Shown piece by piece: positions 1 to 7,898 of a DNA stretch of 64,000 nt. The stretch is from Bacteroidia bacterium (GTDB lineage Bacteria > Bacteroidota > Bacteroidia > Flavobacteriales > Flavobacteriaceae). The translations under genes and the position numbers were made by a program. Position 1 is the first letter of the stretch. Every line of letters begins with the position of its first letter. A model generated the notes under the pieces. It had not been told where the DNA came from and ran no database searches. It worked only from the letters and a program-made list of their open reading frames with translations. Where the stretch lies: the NCBI GenBank assembly GCA_030430385.1, contig JAUIFO010000001.1:406790-470789 (forward strand), read 5' to 3'.

Positions 1-1
1 A

Positions 2-979
2 GCTTTTGTTGATGCTTTACGTGAAGATCGAAAGATGTTCTTTACACAAGACACCTTGCGAACCCTTGTATTGGTCTTACTTTCCGCAGGAACGATTTTT
101 ATGTTTTTACGGAAAAAGATTTCAGAAAATATAGTCATTGTTATTTTCGCTGGATTAATTCTATTTGATCTCGTAGGTGTGGATAGACGATACGTAAATT
201 CTGAAAATTTTGCGGCTTCAATTAAAGTGGATAAGCCTTACAAAGCCAATTTAGCAGACAAAGAAATTGCAAAAGATAAAGGCCATTTTAGAGTTTGGGA
301 TATTTCAGATGAAGGAAGCAGAGCTCCAGCTAAAGCAGCGTATTTTCATAATTCTTTAAATGGATATCATGCTGCCAAATTGAAACGCTTTGATGAAATT
401 TATGATTTTCATATCGCGAAGAATAATATGAATGTCTTGAATATGCTCAACACAAAGTATATTATTGCTGAAGAAGAAGGTCAAGTCTTTCCATATACCA
501 ATGACGATGCTAATGGTAATGCTTGGTTTGTAAAGCGAATTGAACAATTGGAGTCTGCTAATGCAGAAATTAGGGCATTAGATAGTTTAAATACTAAGGA
601 AAAAGCCGTTACAACGTCTGCAACTTTAAATTCAAAGCAATACCAAGTAGATTCACTTGCTAACATTACGTTAAAGTCGTTTAAACCTAACTATTTAGCA
701 TATCAATCTTCTAATACTAATGATGGCTTTGCTGTCTTTTCTGAAATGTATTATGGTAATGGTTGGAAGGCTACAATAGATGGTAAGGAAGTTCCTATTG
801 AACGTGTTAATTATACGCTTCGAGGCTTAGAAATTTCTGCAGGTAACCATGAAATTATTTTTGAGTTTGATCCTGAAGTTGTAAAAACAGGAAGTTCAAT
901 TACTTTGGCGAGTTCTTTAATTTTTGGTCTATTGTTAGTGTTAGGGATATTCTATAATTTTAAGAAGAAAGATATTTGA
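2..979 (+). CDS. YfhO-family membrane protein, 3' end only
   Basis: The frame is open from the window edge, so this is the C-terminal part of a longer gene whose start lies upstream; the ATG at 35 is internal. Two hydrophobic segments lie near the beginning of the visible part, then a soluble region of about 200 residues with an extracytoplasmic look, then a last membrane segment close to the end (SLIFGLLLVLGIFYNF) followed by lysines. This layout and the segment around YYGNGWKATIDGKEVPIERV resemble the C-terminus of YfhO-family multi-spanning proteins, which are implicated in glycosylating cell-envelope polymers and often have many N-terminal membrane spans. A glycosyltransferase and a flippase follow on the same strand, which fits an envelope glycan role. 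Family assignment is from memory of the pattern; substrate unknown. Confidence 0.75.
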   Translation, partial: AFVDALREDRKMFFTQDTLRTLVLVLLSAGTIFMFLRKKISENIVIVIFAGLILFDLVGVDRRYVNSENFAASIKVDKPYKANLADKEIAKDKGHFRVWDISDEGSRAPAKAAYFHNSLNGYHAAKLKRFDEIYDFHIAKNNMNVLNMLNTKYIIAEEEGQVFPYTNDDANGNAWFVKRIEQLESANAEIRALDSLNTKEKAVTTSATLNSKQYQVDSLANITLKSFKPNYLAYQSSNTNDGFAVFSEMYYGNGWKATIDGKEVPIERVNYTLRGLEISAGNHEIIFEFDPEVVKTGSSITLASSLIFGLLLVLGIFYNFKKKDI

Positions 980-1043
980 TTTCAATCCTGTGAGGACAGG
1001 AATCCAAAAGAAATAGATTCTTGCTTTAGTAGGAATGACGTAA
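980..1043. repeat. Degenerate intergenic palindromic repeat
   Basis: The spacer holds two GC-richer arms, TCCTGTGAGGACAGGAATC and AGATTCTTGCTTTAGTAGG, the second followed by AATGACG. They read like decayed copies of the dispersed flavobacterial intergenic palindrome whose intact arms read roughly AGATTCCTGC...GCAGGAATGACG. A second, different element of similar style lies at 12862-12932. Function unknown; it may form a hairpin in the transcript between the two genes. Confidence 0.45.
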
Positions 1044-2330
1044 ATGAGTAAAAAAGTTTTAATTATTTGCTATTATTGGCCACCTGCAGGAGGTCCTGGT
1101 GTACAACGATGGTTGAAGTTTGTAACCTATTTACCTCAGTTTGGTGTTGAGCCTATTGTTTATTGTCCAGACAATCCCAACTATCCAATTGTTGATGCTT
1201 CACTCGTTAATGAAATTCCTGAAAATATTACCATCTTAAAACAACCAATTAGCGAACCATATCGTTTCGCAAAAGTACTTTCTAAATCCAATACGCAATC
1301 CATCAGCTCTGGTGTTATTCCAAAAGCTAAAAAACAATCTGTAATTCAAAGAATCTTACTTTACATTCGTGGGAACTTTTTTATTCCAGATGCCAGAAAA
1401 GCTTGGGTAAAACCTTCAGTGGCTTACCTTTCAAAGTATATTTCAGAAAACAACATCGATACGATCATCACAACTGGACCACCTCATAGTTTACATTTGA
1501 TAGGTTTGGCTTTGAAAGCGAAGTGTAAGGTGACATGGTTTGCCGATTTTAGAGATCCTTGGACAACCATTGGATATCATAAAGCGCTGAAGCTTTCAAA
1601 ATCATCAAGAGATAAACATTTAGCACTTGAAGCTGAGGTTTTAAACACTGCAGATCATATTGTTGTGACCAGTAAGAATACAAAAATGGAATTTGAAGCC
1701 AAAACGTCAAAACCAATTTCAGTCATTACTAATGGTTATGATGTGCAACCAATTAACACACCAAAGAAGGATCATAAATTTACATTGTCACATATTGGGT
1801 CGTTACTTTCAGATAGAAACCCGAAGGCTTTGTGGAGCGCAATTTGCGAATTAATTTTAGAAAACAATTCTTTTGCTAATGCCTTTCAATTGAATTTGAT
1901 TGGTGTGGTTAGTCATGAGATCTTGAATACCATTGATGAATACGGACTTTCAAAATATGTAAACACTGTTGGTTATGTTAGCCACGAAGACGCCATAAAA
2001 GCGCAAAGACAATCGCAAGTATTGCTACTTGTTGAGATTGATTCCGAAGCTACTAAAGTGATCATTCCTGGAAAATTATTTGAGTATTTGGTATCAAAAA
2101 CACCAATAATAGCGATAGGTCCGAAAGATTCTGATGTAGAGAATATTATAGCTTCAACAAACACAGGACGCTATTTTTACTATAATCAGAAGGAGGCTAT
2201 CAAATCTCAGATTTTATCGTATTTTGAAGCCTATAAAAACAATACCTTACAAGTGAATGCCGTTGGATTAGAACAATATTCTAGAAAATCGCTCACAGCA
2301 TCGCTTTCAAAATTGGTATTAGATGCATAG
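1044..2330 (+). CDS. Glycosyltransferase (GT-B fold, family 4-like)
   Basis: 428 residues from an ATG. The N-terminus (KVLIICYYWPPAGGPGVQRW) is the usual opening of Bacteroidota GT-B glycosyltransferases, with a first Rossmann half. In the second half the segment PGKLFEYLVSKTPIIAIG matches the donor-binding region in which an acidic residue contacts the nucleotide sugar. There is no signal peptide or membrane span, so it should act in the cytoplasm or at the inner face of the membrane, transferring a sugar to a lipid-linked or polysaccharide acceptor. It is followed 18 bp later by a flippase, and the pair follows a YfhO-like gene, which suggests a cell-surface glycan pathway. Donor and acceptor cannot be told from sequence. 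Confidence 0.8.
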   Translation: MSKKVLIICYYWPPAGGPGVQRWLKFVTYLPQFGVEPIVYCPDNPNYPIVDASLVNEIPENITILKQPISEPYRFAKVLSKSNTQSISSGVIPKAKKQSVIQRILLYIRGNFFIPDARKAWVKPSVAYLSKYISENNIDTIITTGPPHSLHLIGLALKAKCKVTWFADFRDPWTTIGYHKALKLSKSSRDKHLALEAEVLNTADHIVVTSKNTKMEFEAKTSKPISVITNGYDVQPINTPKKDHKFTLSHIGSLLSDRNPKALWSAICELILENNSFANAFQLNLIGVVSHEILNTIDEYGLSKYVNTVGYVSHEDAIKAQRQSQVLLLVEIDSEATKVIIPGKLFEYLVSKTPIIAIGPKDSDVENIIASTNTGRYFYYNQKEAIKSQILSYFEAYKNNTLQVNAVGLEQYSRKSLTASLSKLVLDA

Positions 2331-2348
2331 CCTAACTTAAGGTTTACC

Positions 2349-3806
2349 ATGGGAATAGTTGTTAAACAATCATTTAGAAATACCATAACAACGTATTTGG
2401 GTTTCGGACTAGGTGCAATCAACACCTTGTTTCTTTATACCGAATTTATGAGTGATGCGTATTATGGATTGGTTGCTTACATACTCTCAACTGCTAATAT
2501 CATGATGCCTTTAATGGCATTTGGAGTTCATAACACCATCATTAAATTCTACTCGTCTTTTAAAACTAAAAACACACTAAATAGTTTTATGACTTTAATG
2601 TTGTTTTTACCATTGGTGCTTACGATACCAATTGCTCTCGTAGGATATTTTGGTTACGAAACAATTGCATTATGGTTAACTCAAAAAAACGCTATTGTTG
2701 GTGATTACCTATGGCATATTTTCTTTACTGCTTTAGCTATGGCTTATTTTGAAGTCTTTTTTGCTTGGGTAAAAGTGCAAATGCAAACCGTTTTTGGAAA
2801 TTTCATGAAAGAAGTCTTTCATCGTGTAGGAACAATGCTGCTTTTATTTGCGTTATTTTTTAATGGGATAACGATTCTTCAATTTTTCACAGGATTAGTA
2901 CTTGTTTATGTAATACGAATGGTAATGATGTTATTGTATGCGTTTTATGTAAGACTGCCTGTATTTAGGTTTGATAAGATCGAAAAGCTAAGCGCCATTG
3001 TTAAATATTCTAGCCTTATTATTGTTGCTGGTTCTGTAGCTACAATGATTTTAGATATTGATAAGTTTATGCTGAACAATTACATGTCTATTGAAAAAGT
3101 AGCTTATTACAGTGTAGCTGTTTTTATCGCTACAGTGATAGCAGTGCCTCAGCGCGCGATGCATCAAATTATGATGCCTTTAACCGCAAAATTCATCAAC
3201 GATAATAATAAAGAAGAACTCTACGATCTATACCGAAGGAGTTCCTTAACTTTGTTTGTTGTTAGTGGTTTTATTTTTTTGTTGATCGTCTTAAACATTA
3301 ACGAACTATACGCCATTATCCCTGAAGAATTTTCAGGCGGATTGATTGTGGTTTTTCTTGTGAGCATTGCCAAGCTTTATGACAATTTACTTGGAAATAA
3401 TAATGCCATTTTATTTAATAGTGATTATTACAGAATGGTTTTAGTGTTTGGAGTTGTTCTTGCTGTAAATGCAGTGCTTCTCAATATAATCTTAATTCCT
3501 ATCTATGGTATAAATGGTTCTGCTTTGGCTACAATGTTAGCGGTTTTAATATATAACACCATTAAGGTCATATTCGTTAAACAGAAATTTAAGATGTTGC
3601 CATTTACAACAGATACGCTAAAAATAGTTGTCGTATTGGTGCTGTGTGTGCTTTTGTTTTACTTTTGGGATTTTCAGTTTAATCCTTATGTCAATATCCT
3701 TCTGAAGTCGCTTTGTGTTGGAGTCGTGTATGCTATTGTTATTCTGAAGCTAAATGTCTCTGAAGATATTTCAGAAATGCTAAAAAAATACACTGGAATC
3801 AAATAA
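2349..3806 (+). CDS. Polysaccharide / lipid-linked oligosaccharide flippase (MATE-like, Wzx type)
   Basis: 485 residues and almost entirely hydrophobic, with about 12-14 predicted membrane spans. The N-terminus (KQSFRNTITTYLGFGLGAINTLFLY) is typical of polysaccharide biosynthesis export proteins of the MOP superfamily. Such proteins flip undecaprenyl-linked sugars across the inner membrane. The gene starts 18 bp after the glycosyltransferase stop, so the two are probably co-transcribed. A long imperfect hairpin downstream (3821-3870) may end the transcript. The substrate cannot be predicted. Confidence 0.82.
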   Translation: MGIVVKQSFRNTITTYLGFGLGAINTLFLYTEFMSDAYYGLVAYILSTANIMMPLMAFGVHNTIIKFYSSFKTKNTLNSFMTLMLFLPLVLTIPIALVGYFGYETIALWLTQKNAIVGDYLWHIFFTALAMAYFEVFFAWVKVQMQTVFGNFMKEVFHRVGTMLLLFALFFNGITILQFFTGLVLVYVIRMVMMLLYAFYVRLPVFRFDKIEKLSAIVKYSSLIIVAGSVATMILDIDKFMLNNYMSIEKVAYYSVAVFIATVIAVPQRAMHQIMMPLTAKFINDNNKEELYDLYRRSSLTLFVVSGFIFLLIVLNINELYAIIPEEFSGGLIVVFLVSIAKLYDNLLGNNNAILFNSDYYRMVLVFGVVLAVNAVLLNIILIPIYGINGSALATMLAVLIYNTIKVIFVKQKFKMLPFTTDTLKIVVVLVLCVLLFYFWDFQFNPYVNILLKSLCVGVVYAIVILKLNVSEDISEMLKKYTGIK

Positions 3807-3820
3807 GGAAAGTTCTAAAA

Positions 3821-3870
3821 TGGGAAAATCCTATAAGGTGCTTTGAGGCATACGCTTATAGGAAATTCCA
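3821..3870. terminator. Imperfect hairpin between convergent genes, likely bidirectional terminator
   Basis: TCCTATAAG at 3829-3837 pairs perfectly with CTTATAGGA at 3855-3863, and the stem continues imperfectly outward to TGG/CCA. It lies between the flippase (+) and the convergent secreted-protein gene (-), the expected place for a shared terminator. There is only a weak T tract on either side. Confidence 0.5.
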
Positions 3871-3899
3871 CTAACCAACCAAAAATTTATTTACGTTTA

Positions 3900-5114
3900 T
3901 TATCGTGATCTTGTGCGTGATGTTCTAGATGTTGCTCTTTTTTTAGATGCGCTAGAACTGTTTCTTTTTACACTGTTATTTGTTCTACTTCTAGTTTGCG
4001 TTGTCGCTCTAGATGTTCTCTGACTACGATTGTTACTAGATATACGAGAATTAGTTGACTTTGGTTTTTTAATAGTCGAATTATTTCTTGTAGATCTTGT
4101 GTCTGTTCTATTATTAGACACATCAGAATTGCTTCTGGTCACATTTCTGTTAGAATTTGAGATTCTATCATTACTTCTCGAGCTTCTAACTTCAGAACTT
4201 CTAGTCGTATTCTGTCTTGAAGTAACGGCTCTAGTGTTACTTCTCGATGTATTATTAGATGTTGTATTTGCTCTAGAACTTCTACTATTGTCTCTTGAAC
4301 TCAACGCTCTCGAATCTGATCTTGTTGATGCTCCTCTAACAGTCGATCTTGTATTTCTGCGAGTATCTGCATTTGCTCTCGAATTAGATCGTGTTGTACT
4401 TGTCATTTCGCTTCTAGGTGTTGCTTCTTGACGGTATCTCGTATTAATACTGCTTCCGCGTCTACCAGTTGTAGCGACACGACCTCTGGTACTCGTGTAT
4501 CTAACAGGTTGTCTAAAGTTATCTCTATAAGGTCTGTAATACGTATGTCTTACAGGTGTGTAATATTGTCTGTAAGGTCTGCTATACACCACACAGAAGT
4601 TTACTGGAGGAACGACGTAAAAGCGATGCCAAGGTCTGTAAACATACACGCGGTTGTAAACGTTAATAAAGCCTGTGTAGTGAGAGAACACTCGGTTTCT
4701 GTTGTAGTGTACATATAATCCACCTAAACGCGATACTCTTCCAAAGGTATTATAATGAATATTTACATTTCCAATCTGAGTAACACGACCATAGAAGTCG
4801 TAAAAAATTGGTGTGTTTTCAATTTGAACTACTGCTCCAAAATCATCATACTGTACATAAGGATTGTAGTCGTATCCAGAGTTGAAGCTGATAGAAACTC
4901 CTGGAGTATTTACAGCAACATTTACATTAGGACCATAGTCCTGTATGAAAAAGTCAAACTGACCATCTGGAAATACTGAAAATTCAATACCACCTTCAAC
5001 AAAAATGAATGAATTACCATATCCTCTATAAAGTGTATTAGACGAATTGGTTGCTGCAAAAGCGCTTGTTCCTGAAAGGAAAAAGGTCGCTATAAGTATT
5101 ACTAAATGTTTCAT
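3900..5114 (-). CDS. Secreted protein with Arg/Ser/Thr-rich low-complexity tail
   Basis: I place the start at the ATG at 5114 (404 residues), because it opens a clear signal peptide (MKHLVILIATFFLSGTSAFA) that a longer reading would bury. The mature N-terminal half, to about residue 165, has a segment FVEGGIEFSVFPDGQFDFF and then short repeats of the type IGNVxIxYxxFGR. A Tyr/Arg/Pro-rich linker follows to about residue 205. The last ~200 residues are almost only R, S, T, N, Q and K and must be highly basic and disordered. The N-terminal half is clearly homologous to the protein at 7038-7706, which lacks the tail. No known family or T9SS sorting domain is recognised. A basic secreted tail could bind polysaccharide, DNA or acidic surface polymers; that is inference. 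Confidence 0.8.
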   Translation of the reverse strand: MKHLVILIATFFLSGTSAFAATNSSNTLYRGYGNSFIFVEGGIEFSVFPDGQFDFFIQDYGPNVNVAVNTPGVSISFNSGYDYNPYVQYDDFGAVVQIENTPIFYDFYGRVTQIGNVNIHYNTFGRVSRLGGLYVHYNRNRVFSHYTGFINVYNRVYVYRPWHRFYVVPPVNFCVVYSRPYRQYYTPVRHTYYRPYRDNFRQPVRYTSTRGRVATTGRRGSSINTRYRQEATPRSEMTSTTRSNSRANADTRRNTRSTVRGASTRSDSRALSSRDNSRSSRANTTSNNTSRSNTRAVTSRQNTTRSSEVRSSRSNDRISNSNRNVTRSNSDVSNNRTDTRSTRNNSTIKKPKSTNSRISSNNRSQRTSRATTQTRSRTNNSVKRNSSSASKKRATSRTSRTRSR

Positions 5115-5302
5115 AATTGTAAGGTTTTTATTGTTACACTTTATATTAAACAATATGCGTGCCAAAAACTCATATAAGAATTTAACAACCTGTAAAACAT
5201 ATAATTAAATTCTACTTTTAAAGATTTTTTGATGCGAGTTTGGTTTTTAATTTGTTAAAAACAGTATTTTAGTATTTGTTAACCAACCAATTCAAATATC
5301 AG

Positions 5303-6193
5303 ATGAGCACTACAATTTCTGAACCACTGGATTTAAGTAGCATTTTTTCGTTTAAGTCTATACTCTTAAAGCTTATAGGTGTCATTTGCGCCGTTGTAGC
5401 GATTAAGGGTTTTATGATTCCAAATCATTTTCTGGATGGTGGTTTGTTAGGGATTTCAATTTTATTGCATGAATTTTATCATATTGCTGTCTGGGTACCT
5501 CTATTACTCTTAAATATTCCCTTTGTTGTTATTGGTTATAAACGAATAGGTAAAAACTTTGCCTTTCATTCGTTATTATCCTTGATATTTTTAGGAATAG
5601 CACTTATTTTCTTACCGATTCCTGAAGTGACCAAGGATCATTTTCTGGTAGCTGCTTTTGGAGGCGTTTTTGTTGGACTCGGAATTGGATTTGTGATTCG
5701 TAGTGGAGGTGTTATTGATGGTTTGGAAATTATCGCAGAGTTCACCAACAAGAAATTTGGTTTGACTACTTCTGAAATCATTATGGCAATTAATACTACT
5801 ATTTTTTTGATTATTGCCATATTCCTTGGACTTGAAAAAGCGATGTATTCTATCTTGACATTTTTTACTGCTGTAAAGGTGTCTGATTATGTGGTGGACG
5901 GCTTTGAAAAATTAATTTCCTTAACGATTATTTCGCCTAACTCTGAAATAGTAAAATCAATGATTGTCAATGATTTCAATAAAGCTATTACGACCTATAA
6001 AGGTGAACGGGGAAATCTGCCAGGTTCATATGGTGTGAAACACGATTGTGACATTATTGTTGCTGTAGTGACCAGACTGGAGGTTCATAAAATCAAAAAA
6101 GCCATTGCTAAAAAAGATCCAAAAGCATTTATGTTTGTGCAAAATATTAATGAAGTAGGAGGCGGTCTTCTTAGTAAAAAACATGGACATTGA
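5303..6193 (+). CDS. YitT family membrane protein
   Basis: I choose the ATG at 5303 (MSTTISEPLDLSSIF), giving 296 residues; an upstream TTG at 5276 would only add nine residues. Five or six membrane spans fill residues ~15-190, with motifs typical of the family (FLDGGLLGISILLHEFYHI, RSGGVIDGLEIIAEF). The last ~85 residues form the soluble DUF2179-like domain (ITTYKGERGNLPGSYGVKHD). YitT proteins are widespread inner-membrane proteins of poorly known function, possibly transporters. The stop codon overlaps the start of the HD-domain gene by one base (TGATG), so the two are translationally coupled. The gene is divergent from the secreted-protein gene on the minus strand. Confidence 0.88.
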   Translation: MSTTISEPLDLSSIFSFKSILLKLIGVICAVVAIKGFMIPNHFLDGGLLGISILLHEFYHIAVWVPLLLLNIPFVVIGYKRIGKNFAFHSLLSLIFLGIALIFLPIPEVTKDHFLVAAFGGVFVGLGIGFVIRSGGVIDGLEIIAEFTNKKFGLTTSEIIMAINTTIFLIIAIFLGLEKAMYSILTFFTAVKVSDYVVDGFEKLISLTIISPNSEIVKSMIVNDFNKAITTYKGERGNLPGSYGVKHDCDIIVAVVTRLEVHKIKKAIAKKDPKAFMFVQNINEVGGGLLSKKHGH

Positions 6194-6768
6194 TGCAAGA
6201 GCACTTCATAAACATAAAAAAACATATTCATTCAGTTCTGTCCTCAAAATTACCAGAATATTTAACTTACCATAGTGTTGAGCACACTAAATACGTACTT
6301 GAAAAAGTGATTTATATTGCATCAAAAGAAGGGGTTAAAGGTCATGATTTGTTTTTATTAAAAATAGCTGCCTTATATCATGACGTAGGATTTATAAAAA
6401 CCCATATCGATCACGAAAACATAGGGTGCGATATAGCAAGAACGGAATTGCCCAAGTTTGGAATTTCAAAAGATGATATTGAAGTAATTTGTGGTATGAT
6501 CATGGCTACTAAAATTCCTCAACAGCCTAAAACCAATTTAGAAGCGATACTAGCTGATGCTGATTTGGAATACTTGGGTACAAAACATTTTAAGACTGTT
6601 AGTGAATTACTGTTTCAGGAGTTAAAACATTACAATCCTAAGCTTACCAGAAATGAATGGAATGCTATTCAAATGAACTTCATAAAAAATCATAATTATC
6701 ACACGAAGTTCTGTAAACATTATAAATCTTTCAGAAAACTAAAGCATCTTAAAGAATTACAGAATTAA
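6193..6768 (+). CDS. HD-domain phosphohydrolase
   Basis: I place the start at the ATG at 6193, overlapping the YitT stop; a TTG at 6190 is less likely. 191 residues. The HD superfamily metal ligands are visible as an early His in YHSVEHTKYV, the pair HD in ALYHDVGF, a later His in HIDHENIG, and an Asp in ILADADLEYLG. HD proteins of this kind hydrolyse phosphoester bonds of nucleotides or signalling nucleotides using divalent metal. Directly behind the stop, in another frame, lie remains of a class III nucleotide cyclase domain (6774-6962). The gene could therefore be the surviving N-terminal half of an HD-cyclase protein, or a neighbour of a lost cyclase gene; both are inference. Substrate unknown. 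Confidence 0.82.
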   Translation: MQEHFINIKKHIHSVLSSKLPEYLTYHSVEHTKYVLEKVIYIASKEGVKGHDLFLLKIAALYHDVGFIKTHIDHENIGCDIARTELPKFGISKDDIEVICGMIMATKIPQQPKTNLEAILADADLEYLGTKHFKTVSELLFQELKHYNPKLTRNEWNAIQMNFIKNHNYHTKFCKHYKSFRKLKHLKELQN

Positions 6769-6773
6769 TTCTT

Positions 6774-6962
6774 AGTGATATTTGGTGTGATGCGGTAAAT
6801 ACGGCTTCACGAATAGAAAGTAATGGAAGTGGGTAAGGTCAATATTTCAGAAGCTACTTTTAATTACATGAAAGATGATCTTGATTTGTTTTTGAAAGCA
6901 GAGGAAAAGTCAAAACCAAAGGTAATGGCGAGATTGAGATGTTGTATTATATTAGTCTAAAA
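6774..6962 (+). pseudogene. Relic of a class III adenylate/guanylate cyclase catalytic domain
   Basis: Translating by eye, frame one reads S-DIWCDAVNTASRIESNGSG and hits TAA at 6834. A one-base shift gives KVNISEATFNYMKDD..., and a second shift near 6918 gives KGNGEIEMLYYISLKK. Joined, this is the C-terminal part of a class III cyclase: the D-x-W-x-D-x-V-N-x-A-S-R-x-E stretch with the transition-state Asn and Arg, then G-K-V-N-I-S, then K-G-x-G-E-I-E-M. The usual Gly after Trp is Cys here. The upstream half of the domain, with its metal-binding Asp residues, is missing. With two frameshifts and no start it cannot make a working enzyme. Confidence 0.85.
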
Positions 6963-6997
6963 AAAAATCCCAAAGGCTTGGGGAAGCACTTTGGGAT
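6961..6997 (-). terminator. Rho-independent terminator of the minus-strand secreted-protein gene
   Basis: ATCCCAAAG (6967-6975) pairs with CTTTGGGAT (6989-6997). Read on the minus strand the stem is followed by a run of seven or more T. It lies about 40 bp after the stop of the gene at 7038-7706, so it should end that transcript. Confidence 0.85.
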
Positions 6998-7037
6998 GAT
7001 ACAAGTTCATGTTAGTATATATTGGGAATGAACTTTT

Positions 7038-7706
7038 TTATCGGTTACGTTTTTTGCTCTTTTTGATCTCACCGTTTTTTCTATAGTAATAGAAGTCTTC
7101 ATCATAATTATCAATATCATTAAATCCAAAACTCTCATGACCATAGCCAACGCCACACTCTAACGTTGTGTTGTATTGATTTACAAACCCTGAAGTATGT
7201 ACAATTTGTCCCCAACGATTGTAGTTTACTCTTAAGCCACCAACTTGTCTTAATAAACCACTTCTACTTTGGTAGCTCATATATACTGAACCAGCACGTT
7301 TAATTCTACCAAATCTGTCATAATTGATAAACACATTACCTATACGTCTCACTTTTCCATTGGCATCGTGCGTAATAATAACACCTCGAGGAGAGCCAAA
7401 ATTGTTGTAATATGAACGATTTACGGTTCCAGGTGCTCCATACGTCGTATTTACAGAGCTTCTTCTTGTGTTTCGTCTGTAATACACTTGCGATGTAGTG
7501 TTGCTGATCTCTGTATTGAAATCAAAACTTCCATCTGGGAATATTAAAAATTCTACACCACGTTCAATGAACACAATTGGTTCTGCAAAACGATAGCGTG
7601 CAGTATTAAAATCTTCCCCATTTGAAACAACATATCCTGTTGTTGTAGCTGTTGCTGATGTTAATCCTAGTAACATCAATGCAATAAAAAGTACTTGCTT
7701 TTTCAT
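7038..7706 (-). CDS. Secreted protein, short paralogue of the 3900-5114 product
   Basis: The start is set at the ATG at 7706 (222 residues), which begins a signal peptide (MKKQVLFIALMLLGLTSATA). The mature part carries FIERGVEFLIFPDGSFDFN, matching FVEGGIEFSVFPDGQFDFF of the paralogue. It then has at least three copies of a short motif: IGNVFINYDRFGRIKRAG, a middle copy with SVYMSYQSRSG, and QVGGLRVNYNRWGQI. The copies suggest a small beta-rich repeat, loosely like YD repeats. The C-terminus is short and charged (DEDFYYYRKNGEIKKSKKRNR) in place of the long basic tail. Family and function unknown. The gene is divergent from the DUF3667 gene and ends at its own terminator. Confidence 0.8.
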   Translation of the reverse strand: MKKQVLFIALMLLGLTSATATTTGYVVSNGEDFNTARYRFAEPIVFIERGVEFLIFPDGSFDFNTEISNTTSQVYYRRNTRRSSVNTTYGAPGTVNRSYYNNFGSPRGVIITHDANGKVRRIGNVFINYDRFGRIKRAGSVYMSYQSRSGLLRQVGGLRVNYNRWGQIVHTSGFVNQYNTTLECGVGYGHESFGFNDIDNYDEDFYYYRKNGEIKKSKKRNR

Positions 7707-7734
7707 AATGTATAGGTTTTTAGATTTTACCTTC

Positions 7735-7755
7735 GTTTTCAACTCGTTTGAAAAC
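7735..7755. other. Perfect inverted repeat upstream of the secreted-protein gene
   Basis: GTTTTCAA (7735-7742) and TTGAAAAC (7748-7755) form an 8-bp inverted repeat with a 5-base spacer in the divergent promoter region, about 30 bp upstream of the ATG at 7706. It could be an operator or a leader hairpin. Nothing more can be said from sequence. Confidence 0.35.
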
Positions 7756-7898
7756 TTTTCGGTTTACGCTATATGCTTTAGACAAAACAAGATGTATGCC
7801 AAAATTGTAAGAAGCTGATTGTTAGTTATTTGTGATGTTGTTGAAAAATAACCCTTGATGATTACATAATAATTTCACTATTTTTATGACAGCTTTTA

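Noticed and set aside
4030..4431. 133-aa hydrophobic, Leu/Val-rich ORF on +
   Set aside because: It is the exact reverse-strand shadow of the Ser/Arg-rich tail gene on -, whose codons read as Leu/Val/Glu on the other strand; no start context and no homologous pattern.
3900..5165. 421-aa reading of the secreted-protein gene
   Set aside because: The extra 17 residues would place MKHLVILIATFFLSG inside the protein; the ATG at 5114 opens the signal peptide.
5276..5302. TTG start for YitT
   Set aside because: ATG at 5303 gives the usual YitT N-terminus; the TTG adds nine residues without family support.
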